46,336 nucleotides of DNA from Gemmatimonadota bacterium (GTDB lineage: Bacteria > Gemmatimonadota > Gemmatimonadetes > Longimicrobiales > Gaopeijiaceae). The position numbers and the translations under genes were made by a program. Numbering within the stretch: position 1 is the first letter of the stretch; the number at the start of each line of letters is the position of its first letter. Positions 1-8,033 of the stretch are shown here, one piece after another. The stretch spans positions 1-46,336 of the forward strand of contig JAHEKN010000010.1 of the NCBI GenBank assembly GCA_024638305.1, written 5' to 3'. The notes beneath the pieces were generated by a model. It was not told the DNA's origin and searched no databases. It saw nothing but the letters and a program-made list of their open reading frames with translations.

Positions 1-14
1 ACTCGCAGGTCAAC

Positions 15-1226
15 GTGGCGCTCGCGCTCGTGGCTGTGGGGGTGTCCCTCTACGCCGCAGAGGCGCTGATGTATGCAGCGGGAGTCGGCCACTACGATTC
101 GCGCTTCGATTGGGAGAAGCGCCGGATCGCGGCCGCGCGGGCTGCGGGCGTGGCCTACGATCTCCGTTCGCAGCTCGAGGTGGTCACCGACCTCCGAGCC
201 GAGGGCAGGGAGGCGGTTGCCCGCGTGCACCCGGGCGCGTTCTTGGCGACCGATGGGCTCGTGGCCAGGAGCGACCGGGTGTTCCCGCTCGGGGGCATCT
301 CACGCGCGCTCACGGTCACCTGCAACGAGCTCGGGGAGTGGACGCTCGTGGACACCGACGAGCACGGGTTCCGAAATCCCCTCGGGCAGTGGGAACGCGA
401 CGCCTTCGACGTCGTCCTGATTGGCGATTCCTACGCGTTCAGCTCGTGCGTCCCCCAGGGCGAAGGCATCGCGTCGACCCTCAGGCGCCACGGCAACACG
501 GTTCTCAACCTGGGCTTCGGCGGCAGCGGGCCACTGCTGGCCCTGGCAGCGCTGAGCGAGTACGGGGCGCCCTACCGCCCGGGGGCGGTCGTCTGGCTCT
601 GGTACGAGGGGAACGACTTCCTGGACCTGGAACGGGAGGCGCGTTCGGGTCTGCTGCTCCGGTACCTGGAGGCCGGGTTCACCCAGGGCCTGTCGGGGAA
701 GCAGCCGCTGCTCGACAGCCTGATGCTGGCGCACCACGAACGGCGTCGTGCCGAGGCCATCGTCAACGCCAGCACGCGGGGGCACTGCGTGGTGATCCTG
801 TGCGGGGTCCGCTACCTCCTGGTGCGTCCCGGGGCGGCGCCGGACGGGACGGAGCCTGCGGACCCGGAGGACGCCGGCGGCCCGGGCGTCACGCCCAGGG
901 ACCATCCGGTCGCGCTGTTCACGAAGATCCTGGAGGAGGCACGTGACCGCGTGCGCGGCTGGGGCGGCGAGCTCACCTTCGTCTATGTGCCGTCCTGGAC
1001 CCGCTACGCCATCCCCATGGACCGCGACGGCCTGAACGGCAGGCCGCTCGTGCTGGCCGCGGTGGCCGCGGCGGGCATCCCTCTCATCGATTTCGCCGAT
1101 ATTCTCGCCGCGCATCCGGATCCGCTGTCGCTCTTCCCGTACCGGGAGCGCGGGCATTTCACGGCCGATGGGTATGCCCTCCTGGCAGACGAGATCGCCC
1201 GCCGGCTGCCCCCGCCGCCGGAATGA
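15..1226 (+). CDS. SGNH/GDSL-hydrolase-like membrane-anchored protein (5' end possibly outside window)
   Basis: The 403-residue product has one N-terminal hydrophobic segment (about residues 2-23), then a soluble domain with SGNH-family landmarks. These are VVLIGDSY with candidate nucleophile Ser139, a glycine-rich turn LGFGGSG (166-172), and YEGND (198-201 region) matching the G-x-N-D block. Near the C-terminus GHFTADGY could supply the catalytic His, but the Asp usually two residues before it is Arg-Gly here. The family includes esterases and the acyl-handling proteins found beside MBOAT acyltransferases, so a periplasmic role on acylated glycans is possible but not shown. The frame is open upstream of the GTG at 15 to the window edge, so the true start may be outside. 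The gene converges on the glycosidase-like gene, leaving only about 45 bases between them. Confidence 0.75.
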   Translation: MALALVAVGVSLYAAEALMYAAGVGHYDSRFDWEKRRIAAARAAGVAYDLRSQLEVVTDLRAEGREAVARVHPGAFLATDGLVARSDRVFPLGGISRALTVTCNELGEWTLVDTDEHGFRNPLGQWERDAFDVVLIGDSYAFSSCVPQGEGIASTLRRHGNTVLNLGFGGSGPLLALAALSEYGAPYRPGAVVWLWYEGNDFLDLEREARSGLLLRYLEAGFTQGLSGKQPLLDSLMLAHHERRRAEAIVNASTRGHCVVILCGVRYLLVRPGAAPDGTEPADPEDAGGPGVTPRDHPVALFTKILEEARDRVRGWGGELTFVYVPSWTRYAIPMDRDGLNGRPLVLAAVAAAGIPLIDFADILAAHPDPLSLFPYRERGHFTADGYALLADEIARRLPPPPE

Positions 1227-1270
1227 GTCGGCAAGGAGGGCGAGGCGGACCGCGGCGCGCTTCCGTTCGC

Positions 1271-2953
1271 CTAGCGGCCGAAGACCGTGACCACCCCCGT
1301 CCCGGGAACCGACACCGGCACGGACTCGCCGGCGCCGATCGTGACGGACCCGCCACTGGCCTGTAGCGCTCCCGCGGTCGTGTACGTGATGTCGTAGGTG
1401 CCGGGAGCCAAGCCACCGACCGTGAAACTCCTCGAGCCGGAGACGTTGGCCACCATCACCATCTTGCCCGTGGGGTTCACGAAAGCGACCGGCGTCACGC
1501 CGTTGGCGGAGGTCGTGGCTTGCACGCGCTGGGCTCCCTCGCGGACGTACTTGAAGTACTGCGAGAGGTAGCGTGCCCGACTGGCCATCACGACCTGGGG
1601 ATTCCCCGGGTTCTGCACGTCGATGATGTAGTACACACCGCCCGGGTCATTGTAGGGCTGGCCGCCAGCCTGCCAGAACGCCAGTGCGAACTGCTCCCAG
1701 GCGGACACCCCCCCGTGCACGAGGTCCTCGTAGAGCGTGTGCTGGTCGGCGCCCCGCCAGTACTCGAGCATCGAAGTCTCGATGCCGAGGCCGCTGGCCC
1801 GGGTGCGGATCGACTGCAGGACCGCCTGCGACGGCCGGTCGTACCGGTGGTAGGAGAGCTCGTCGATCAGGGAAAGCGCACCCGGCGCCTGACCCATCTC
1901 GTCGAGGTATCCCAGCGTCATGTTGGCGAACGCCACCGAGGGCGCAATCACGCGCGGGCTGAAGCCGTTGGCATTGAGCCGCGCCATCGTGGCTACCAGC
2001 GCGTCCCCGAGCTGGCGGCCCTTGCCCCACCATATGGTGTTGTTGGGCTCGAGGAGCAGCTCGAACGACTGCGCCACGATGCCGAGGTCGTCCCGCAGAT
2101 GGAGGAAGTTGGCCAGCACGAACTCGGCAAACTCCTCCGGGCTGTCGTCGTGGTGGTACTGTCCGCCCGGACAGATCTGCTCGGTGAAGGCGTCGTACAT
2201 GAGGTTGATGTGCAGCTGCTCGCCTCGCGCCTGCAGCCGCTGCTGGAGTGGCTTCACCACATCGTTCACGACCTTGTCGATCTTGGAGAAGTGGAAGCCG
2301 TTCCAGTTGATGTTGAACGGGTCGTTGTTGTCGTTGGTGGTGGCGAACCGCTGGCAGCGCCAGGCCGCGTCGTCGATCTGGCCGTTCAGCCACTGTGTGT
2401 AGTAGTCGGCGTTGTGCTCGGTCCCGCTCCACATCTCCACGCGCACGCGGTTGAGACCGAGCTCGTCCACCGCCCGGCTCATCAGCTCGTTCTGGAACAT
2501 CGGGAACGACGCATGCTCGTGCGCCGACTGCTCGTGCGCCTCCCATCCCCGCATGGTCTGGAAGGTCACCCCGGCGTTCACCACCACGTCTCCGCTTCCC
2601 GCGGGCGGCGTCTGGACGCCCACGGACACGGTGCCGCTCACCCCGGAGGCGGTGGCCCTTACGGTCGTGTTGCCCGCGCCGCGCGCGCTGAGGCGACCGG
2701 AGCCGTCGACCGAGGCAATGTTGGAATCGTCGGATGACCACGTGACGGCAGCACCGCTCACCACGTTCCCGTTCGAGTCGCGTACCACCACGCTGAGTTG
2801 GAGTGTGCCGCCCACAAATAGGGTGACCGACGCCGGCGCGATGACCACGGACGAGATCTGTCCCGTGCCGCCGCTCGACGTGGGAACGCCGCTCACCTCG
2901 CAGGAGGCGGCGGTCAGGAAGACGATGCAAGCGGCAATGCGGGCGAGACGCAT
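1271..2953 (-). CDS. Lipoprotein with bacterial Ig-like (BIG2) domain and GH30-like glycosidase domain
   Basis: About 560 residues from the ATG at 2953; a GTG five codons upstream (2968) is also possible. The N-terminus has Arg residues, a hydrophobic stretch and a lipobox-like TAASC. Next is a BIG2-type beta-sandwich (about residues 35-113; features such as SVTLFVGG, AVTWSS and IASVDGSGRLSA). The large C-terminal part resembles clan GH-A TIM barrels of GH30 type. It starts with an MRGWEAHEQSA segment, has a candidate acid/base Glu in LLLEPNN and a candidate nucleophile Glu in SMLEYW, and ends in a beta domain (VANVSGSRSFTVGGL) like the GH30 C-terminal sandwich. In typical GH-A enzymes the acid/base Glu follows Asn (NEP); here Leu precedes it. 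I infer a cell-surface polysaccharide-active enzyme; the substrate is unknown. Confidence 0.75.
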   Translation of the reverse strand: MRLARIAACIVFLTAASCEVSGVPTSSGGTGQISSVVIAPASVTLFVGGTLQLSVVVRDSNGNVVSGAAVTWSSDDSNIASVDGSGRLSARGAGNTTVRATASGVSGTVSVGVQTPPAGSGDVVVNAGVTFQTMRGWEAHEQSAHEHASFPMFQNELMSRAVDELGLNRVRVEMWSGTEHNADYYTQWLNGQIDDAAWRCQRFATTNDNNDPFNINWNGFHFSKIDKVVNDVVKPLQQRLQARGEQLHINLMYDAFTEQICPGGQYHHDDSPEEFAEFVLANFLHLRDDLGIVAQSFELLLEPNNTIWWGKGRQLGDALVATMARLNANGFSPRVIAPSVAFANMTLGYLDEMGQAPGALSLIDELSYHRYDRPSQAVLQSIRTRASGLGIETSMLEYWRGADQHTLYEDLVHGGVSAWEQFALAFWQAGGQPYNDPGGVYYIIDVQNPGNPQVVMASRARYLSQYFKYVREGAQRVQATTSANGVTPVAFVNPTGKMVMVANVSGSRSFTVGGLAPGTYDITYTTAGALQASGGSVTIGAGESVPVSVPGTGVVTVFGR

Positions 2954-3196
2954 GAGGGATTTGAACACCGAAAGCAGGATCAAGTCAGGTGCGAGGGGCT
3001 GTCCGGCCCTCCCCGCGACGCGGCGCGGTCCGGGCGTCGTCACCGGGACAACGATTCTACCCCCACCGTCGTGACCGAAGGTCCGCAACCTGGTGGGAGG
3101 TGTCCCGTCGGTCCGGACCCCGCCACGGGGCGGGTGACCTGTCGTCCCGTTCGCGACGCGACTCCCTCCGGTGCCAGAATCGGGCCGTGGCGGCGG
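2954..3196. other. Intergenic region upstream of the glycosidase-like gene
   Basis: About 240 bases between the M24 peptidase stop and the glycosidase-like start, both on the minus strand. It probably holds the promoter of the glycosidase-like gene, separating it from the long operon upstream. I found no clear promoter hexamers, terminator hairpin with a T-run, or small gene with a good ribosome binding site. Confidence 0.4.
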
Positions 3197-4564
3197 TCAG
3201 CGGACCAACAGGATCCGTTCGGCCGGCGGATACAGCCATTCCACGCCGCGCTCGGTGACGACGGCGTCGTCCTCGAGCGGGATCCTGACCTTGGCGCCGT
3301 CCCATTCCGGGACGGGGGTGTACGCAAACAGCTCGATCGACAGGAGGTTGGTGGGTCGGACCTCGTACGTGAGACGGAGCGGGTTGAAAAAGGCGATGGA
3401 AGGCCCGATCCCGTGTCCGAGGTTTCCGACCGAATGGTTCCCCCACATGATGTCGGTCGTGGGCGTGTCGTACGGCTGGTTGAACACCGCCATCGGCCGA
3501 AAGCCCGCTGCGGACAGAGCCTCCCCGATGGCGTCCGAATTGGCCTGCGCGGTCCGGCCCGCCCGAATGGTACGACGGATGACGGCTCTGGCCTCGAGTC
3601 CCCGCTCGTAGGCATGCACCAACGAGGCGGGCGCCTCGGTCTCGCCCTCGCGGAGCACATACGCCACGCGCTTCATGTCGGTGGCGAAGTTGAGGTGCTC
3701 GACTCCCCAGTCGATCATGAGCAGGTCGCCACGCTGGATGATGCGCTCGCTGGACGTGGCCTCGATCCCCGACGGCCCGGTGATGTAGACGGAAGGGAAG
3801 TCGAACGACGTGCCCAGACCGCGCTCGAGCAGGCGATCCATCATCCACCAGGCCACGTCCTCGAGGGCCGTGGCCCCCGGTACGATGACCTCGTTCGACA
3901 GGGCTCGCTCCGCGATCTCACGGGAGATCTCTCCGGCCTCCGCGAACGCCGCGATCTCGGTGGCGACCCGGCGGGAGCGGAAGTCGGAGACCAGCTTCTC
4001 GGCGGAGACAATGCGGGACGCGTAGGGCTCGCCCAGCGTCGTGACCAGGTGCAGATAGCTCGAATGCGAAAGGCCGTCGGCACCTCCGATCTGCTCGGAC
4101 ATGTTGACGCCGATGCGCTCCGGGTCCCGCTCGGCGACGAAGGCGCGGAGGTCGGCGCTTCCCAGAATCCGATCGTAGGCGCGGCTGCGGGCGAGTCGGT
4201 AGCCGCCCACGCCGATGGCCACCCGCTCGATCCTTTCGTCCCCCCGGTCCGTGAAGACGTAGTAGCCCGTCGATCCCACGTACCCACCGCCCAGGTCCTC
4301 TGTGAGCGGATCGGGAAGCCCCTCCCGCACGACCGTGATCCACATGTCGATGTCGTTCTCGCGCATGGCCTCAGGCAGGACCAGGTCGAACTTGTCGCGG
4401 CGGATCTGGGCCATGCGCTCCCAGCGGCGGCGGGCCTCCTGGGCGGTGAGGGCGGCGTCCGGCGGGGCGAGCGCCGGAAGTGTCGCAAGTGCTGCGGTCG
4501 CGATCAGCAGCGATCCCCGGAGGCGGCGCAGGAGCGAGCAATCAATCAATGGGTTCGTCGGCAT
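3197..4564 (-). CDS. Secreted M24 metallopeptidase (Xaa-Pro aminopeptidase/creatinase fold)
   Basis: 455 residues from the ATG at 4564, chosen because GGAG lies about nine bases upstream; a GTG five codons earlier is less well placed. A signal peptide with LLRRLRGSLLIATAAL is followed by a creatinase-like N-domain and the pita-bread M24 domain. The five metal ligands of the family are present: Asp285 and Asp296 (spaced D-x10-D in MIDWGVEHLNFATD), His384 in LGHGIG, Glu411 in LLSIELFAY and Glu431 in IPLEDDAV. It should be an active dinuclear-metal peptidase cleaving Xaa-Pro or related dipeptides in the periplasm. The start overlaps the end of the upstream MutS-family gene by about 23 bases, so the two are probably cotranslated. 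Exact substrate cannot be told. Confidence 0.9.
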   Translation of the reverse strand: MPTNPLIDCSLLRRLRGSLLIATAALATLPALAPPDAALTAQEARRRWERMAQIRRDKFDLVLPEAMRENDIDMWITVVREGLPDPLTEDLGGGYVGSTGYYVFTDRGDERIERVAIGVGGYRLARSRAYDRILGSADLRAFVAERDPERIGVNMSEQIGGADGLSHSSYLHLVTTLGEPYASRIVSAEKLVSDFRSRRVATEIAAFAEAGEISREIAERALSNEVIVPGATALEDVAWWMMDRLLERGLGTSFDFPSVYITGPSGIEATSSERIIQRGDLLMIDWGVEHLNFATDMKRVAYVLREGETEAPASLVHAYERGLEARAVIRRTIRAGRTAQANSDAIGEALSAAGFRPMAVFNQPYDTPTTDIMWGNHSVGNLGHGIGPSIAFFNPLRLTYEVRPTNLLSIELFAYTPVPEWDGAKVRIPLEDDAVVTERGVEWLYPPAERILLVR

Positions 4565-6395
4565 CGTCGGAAACTCCACGTTCTGCGGGCGCGGGCACCG
4601 CTATGCCTTCGGCACGCAGTACTTCCAGCGCGTTCGTGCTGGGCAATCGCCCTTCCCTGAGGCGGTAGTCGAACAGCATGCGGCCGTTGTCCACCCGGTC
4701 GGTGAAGTGAACCACGCGGGTCTCACGACTCCAACCCGTTGCCACGTCGGCCAGGCCGAGGTCGTGCGTCGAGATCAGCGTGGGAGCGCCGAGCTCGCCG
4801 AGGGTCCCCAGGACCGCGACCGTTCCCAGCCGCCGCTCCCGAGAGTTGGTGCCCGCCAGGATCTCGTCCAGGAGGACGAGGGTCGTGCCCTCCGCAGCCC
4901 AATCGAGGCAGCGCTTGAGCCGCTTGACCTCGGCGTGGAAGCGGGAGGTGCCCTCTCGGAGCGAGTCCTCCACGTTCATGCTGGTCGCCAGCCGCACCGG
5001 TCTGAGCTCGAGGGCGGCGGCTGGAACGGGGACGCCCAATTCGGCCATGACCACCCCCAGGCCCACGGCGCGCAGGAACGTGCTCTTGCCGCTCATGTTG
5101 CTGCCGGTGACGATCCAGATGGCCTCCGTTCCGTCGATGCGGCAGCTGTTGGGCACCACGGCCTGGCGGGGCAGGAGCGGATGGGCCAGGTCGCGGGCGT
5201 CCAGGACGGGTCCATCGCCGGAGATGGTCGGCCAGCACGATTCGGGCACGCTGTCGGCGTATGCCGCGAGTGAGCACCAGGCCTCGAGCTCCGCCACACC
5301 GCGAAGCCACTCCGCGAGCTGCCGGCCGTGCTCGCGGTGCCAGCGGGCGAGCAGGTTGCGCGCCCGGACGTCGGACAGGAGCACGACGTTGCCAGTGAAG
5401 GCCCAGAAGGCGTTGCGCCGCTGCGAGAGTCGGTCCGCCAGCCTGCGGAGCTCCCGAATGGAAGCGGGGGCGTGTTCCGAGGACAAGCGCCCGATAACGC
5501 CTCGCAGGAGCTCGGACTCGAACCGGAAGGTGGCCGCTACCTCGATGGTTCGGGCCCAGGCGTCGAGCGTCCCGCGGACTCCCTCGAAGACCGTCATCAG
5601 CGCCGAAAGATCCCGGACCCGACGCGCGTAGATCACATTCACCGCGTAGGGCAACGCGGCCGCGACCCAGCTCCACCCCGCGGCCAGCCAGAGGCCGATC
5701 CCCGCGAGGGACACGAGTGGCAGAACGCGCGACAGCGCCTCACCGAGCCTGCCCGGGACCTCCGGGGACGACCCCTCGCCCCAGGCGATCACGGCTCGGG
5801 TCTGGTCGTTGAGCCACTCGTACGACGCGGAGCCAGTCTCGACGAGGAAGCGCAGCTCGACCTCGAGCGCCTCGCGCTCCGCCCGCGCATCTCGGAGCTC
5901 ACGCACGGCAGCCTGGCGCGCACTCACCCCACCGTCCGCCGAGCCGGCCTGGCCGGCGCCGCGCAGGAGCCCCGCCAGCCGATCCCGTCCGAGCACGGTG
6001 TGACATCCGTTGAGCATCTCGAACAAGGAACCGCGACCGAATACGTCGAGGTCGTACGTGTACCTGTGCTTGCGATCCTCGTACTCCCCGCCATCGTCCT
6101 GCCCGAACGCGACCGTGCCCTGCCGACGCAGGTGGGCGCGCTCCAGCCAGTCGTGGACGTAGCTCTGCTGCCGTCTCGATCGTTCGGCACGAGCACGCAG
6201 GAGCATCAGGGGAACGAGCGCGAGCGCTGACCCGAGAAGGATCCAGCGGGACCGGATGCCCAGCATCTCCAGGGACGTCGCGGCCAACAGAGCCAGGGCC
6301 CCGAGCACCACGACAGTCGCGGCGTTTGCCAGCCTGTCTTCCACACGGACCGCCCGCGCCAATGCGTCCCGGGCCGCGGTCAGCCGTTCATCCAC
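4542..6395 (-). CDS. Membrane-anchored MutS-family ATPase (MutS domain V type)
   Basis: 617 residues from a GTG at 6395 that overlaps the stop of the upstream hydrolase gene (GTGGATGA); 38 further codons upstream in frame read as shadow sequence. Two hydrophobic segments near residues 25-70 (VVVLGALALLAA and WILLGSALALVPLMLL) and another pair near 240-265 suggest membrane attachment. The C-terminal third is a MutS-type ABC ATPase: Walker A GSNMSGKST (about 431-439), a MutS-like SMNVEDSL segment, Walker B LVLLDEI with GTNSRER, and the ISTHD switch. I see no MutS domain I with its mismatch-reading Phe-x-Glu motif, so canonical mismatch repair is unlikely. Similar short MutS-related proteins are known in several phyla without a settled role. 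It sits between a carboxylesterase and a peptidase. Confidence 0.85.
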   Translation of the reverse strand: MDERLTAARDALARAVRVEDRLANAATVVVLGALALLAATSLEMLGIRSRWILLGSALALVPLMLLRARAERSRRQQSYVHDWLERAHLRRQGTVAFGQDDGGEYEDRKHRYTYDLDVFGRGSLFEMLNGCHTVLGRDRLAGLLRGAGQAGSADGGVSARQAAVRELRDARAEREALEVELRFLVETGSASYEWLNDQTRAVIAWGEGSSPEVPGRLGEALSRVLPLVSLAGIGLWLAAGWSWVAAALPYAVNVIYARRVRDLSALMTVFEGVRGTLDAWARTIEVAATFRFESELLRGVIGRLSSEHAPASIRELRRLADRLSQRRNAFWAFTGNVVLLSDVRARNLLARWHREHGRQLAEWLRGVAELEAWCSLAAYADSVPESCWPTISGDGPVLDARDLAHPLLPRQAVVPNSCRIDGTEAIWIVTGSNMSGKSTFLRAVGLGVVMAELGVPVPAAALELRPVRLATSMNVEDSLREGTSRFHAEVKRLKRCLDWAAEGTTLVLLDEILAGTNSRERRLGTVAVLGTLGELGAPTLISTHDLGLADVATGWSRETRVVHFTDRVDNGRMLFDYRLREGRLPSTNALEVLRAEGIAVPAPAERGVSDDADEPID

Positions 6396-7029
6396 CGCCC
6401 ACCGCCTGCACGAGCTCCCACGCCGCCCCGAGCTCGTCGGCGTTGATGGTGTGTCCGAGGGCGGGGTAGATGCGCTCATCGACCTCGGCGCCCCCGGCCG
6501 TGAGCGCACGGGCCGTTTCCGCCACGCGCTCCCGCGGGATATGCGGGTCTCGATCGCTGCACCCCAGGAACACGGGGGTGCCGTCCAGGGTGGCCGTGCC
6601 GTCGAAGACCGTGCCGGGGGGGCCCATCAAGCCCCCGCTGAACCCGAGGACCGCCCCGAACCGCCGCCGCCGCGTGTGCACGTACTCGAGCGACAGGCAG
6701 GCGCCTTGGGAGAACCCGCCCAGGATCACCTTGTTGGTGGGGATACCCGCCGCCTCTGCAGCCTCGATGTGTGTGTCGATCACGCTCAACCCCGACGAGC
6801 GCCCAGGCTCGTTGCGCTCAGTGGGGGCCAGGAAGGGGAAAGGATACCACGAGTTCCCGGCGGCCTGGAGCGCGACCACGTGGAAGAGCTCCGCGTCCAG
6901 GTAGGGGAGCAGGCCGAGCATGTCGTCGGCCCCGGCGCCCCGCCCGTGGGTCAGGATGATGAGTCCGGCGGCTTCTGTCAGGGGTGGTCCCTGACGGACC
7001 GGTGGGACCGATCCGTGCGGCTCAAGCAT
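6388..7029 (-). CDS. Phospholipase/carboxylesterase-family alpha/beta hydrolase (MhqD-like)
   Basis: 213 residues from the ATG at 7029, which overlaps the upstream stop as ATGCTTGA and has GGAG just before it. The fold is the small carboxylesterase type: LIILTHGRGAGADD carries the oxyanion loop, GFSQGACLS the nucleophile Ser, SDRDPHIP the Asp and LGHTIN the His. In Bacillus the related hydrolase MhqD is encoded with the ring-cleaving dioxygenase MhqO and protects against hydroquinones and quinones. Here the partner gene directly upstream is MhqO-like and translationally coupled, so the same role is likely. The 3' end overlaps the start of the MutS-family gene by eight bases. Confidence 0.88.
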   Translation of the reverse strand: MLEPHGSVPPVRQGPPLTEAAGLIILTHGRGAGADDMLGLLPYLDAELFHVVALQAAGNSWYPFPFLAPTERNEPGRSSGLSVIDTHIEAAEAAGIPTNKVILGGFSQGACLSLEYVHTRRRRFGAVLGFSGGLMGPPGTVFDGTATLDGTPVFLGCSDRDPHIPRERVAETARALTAGGAEVDERIYPALGHTINADELGAAWELVQAVGGG

Positions 7030-7984
7030 CGGCTCCCGCTTCCCTTTCCAGCGGTGGCAGGCCCGCCTCGATCTCCCCCCGTCTCGACTCCAACCAGGGT
7101 GGCAGCTTGAGCGCCGTTCCCAGCGTCGCCAGAGGCTCGTCCCATGTGAACCCCGGCGGGTCGGTGGCGATCTCGAAGAGCACCCCGGCGGGCTCCCTGA
7201 AATAGATGGAACGAAAGTACTGGCGGTCGAGCACGGATGAGACGGGGATGCCCGCGCTGCGGACACGGTCGTGCCAGTAGAGCTGAGCCTCGTCTCCGGA
7301 AACACGCCACGCCACGTGGTGGACGCTGCCCCTCGACACGCGCCCCTGCGGTGCCCGGGCGTCGATGAGCAGGTCGATGAGCCCGCCCGGCCCTCCCGTG
7401 GCCGACTCGAAGCGGACCCGACCGTCCGAGTCGAGCGCCTCCCGGAAGCCGAGCAGGTCGAGTGCCGAGCGCGTGGGCCCAGGGTCACGTACGGTGAGGG
7501 TGGTTCCATGGAAGCCACGAATGCGTCCTTCGGCCGGCACGTCGCTGTCGTTCCAACCTCCTCGGGCGTCGGATGGGCACTCCACGAGCTCGATGCCCAG
7601 ACCATCGGGGTCCTCGAACGAGAGCACGGCTTCCCCCGCTCGTTCGGTGGAGAGGGGCTGGACGCCCGCCTTCAGGAGCCGCTGCTTCCACATCGGCAGC
7701 GAGCCCTCTGGAACCGAGAACGCGGTGTGCGTCGCCTGGCCAGCTCCGGGCTGTCCCTGCACCGCCCTCGCCCAGGGGAAGAACGTGATCACCGTTCCGG
7801 GCGACCCGGCCGAATCCCCGAAGTACAGATGGTACGTGCCCGGATCGTCGAAATTGACGGTGCGCTTCACCAGGCGGAGGCCCAGCACGGACACGTAGAA
7901 CCCCACCGTGGCGGCGGGGTCACCGGAAATCGCCGTGACGTGATGTAGGCCGGAAATGGGGTGTGGGGAGGGTTCGGCGTCCAT
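7022..7984 (-). CDS. Glyoxalase/VOC-family ring-cleaving dioxygenase (MhqO-like)
   Basis: 320 residues from the ATG at 7984; the longer open frame upstream reads as shadow of the M29-fold gene. It has two tandem VOC modules. The first has GLHHVTAI, a THTAFSV strand and IELVE; the second has GFHGTTL, VHHVAW and LFEIATDPPGF. These are the usual metal-ligand positions (His, His, Glu) of extradiol-type dioxygenases, and the length fits MhqO. The enzyme should open hydroquinone or catechol rings in the cytoplasm. It is followed with an eight-base overlap by an MhqD-like hydrolase, reproducing the Bacillus mhqOD pairing. I saw no MarR-type regulator such as MhqR nearby. Confidence 0.88.
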   Translation of the reverse strand: MDAEPSPHPISGLHHVTAISGDPAATVGFYVSVLGLRLVKRTVNFDDPGTYHLYFGDSAGSPGTVITFFPWARAVQGQPGAGQATHTAFSVPEGSLPMWKQRLLKAGVQPLSTERAGEAVLSFEDPDGLGIELVECPSDARGGWNDSDVPAEGRIRGFHGTTLTVRDPGPTRSALDLLGFREALDSDGRVRFESATGGPGGLIDLLIDARAPQGRVSRGSVHHVAWRVSGDEAQLYWHDRVRSAGIPVSSVLDRQYFRSIYFREPAGVLFEIATDPPGFTWDEPLATLGTALKLPPWLESRRGEIEAGLPPLEREAGADA

Positions 7985-8033
7985 GGTCCGCTCGGTGATG
8001 TCGGTCCGAAGTACGGGCTGCGGCGGCCTGAAT

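Noticed and set aside
1520-2737. A long plus-strand open frame (405 codons) opposite the glycosidase-like gene, and many similar frames elsewhere.
   Set aside because: Composition is His/Val/Arg-rich with no domain or ribosome binding site, and it lies antisense to a gene with clear motifs; this is the usual GC-rich shadow.
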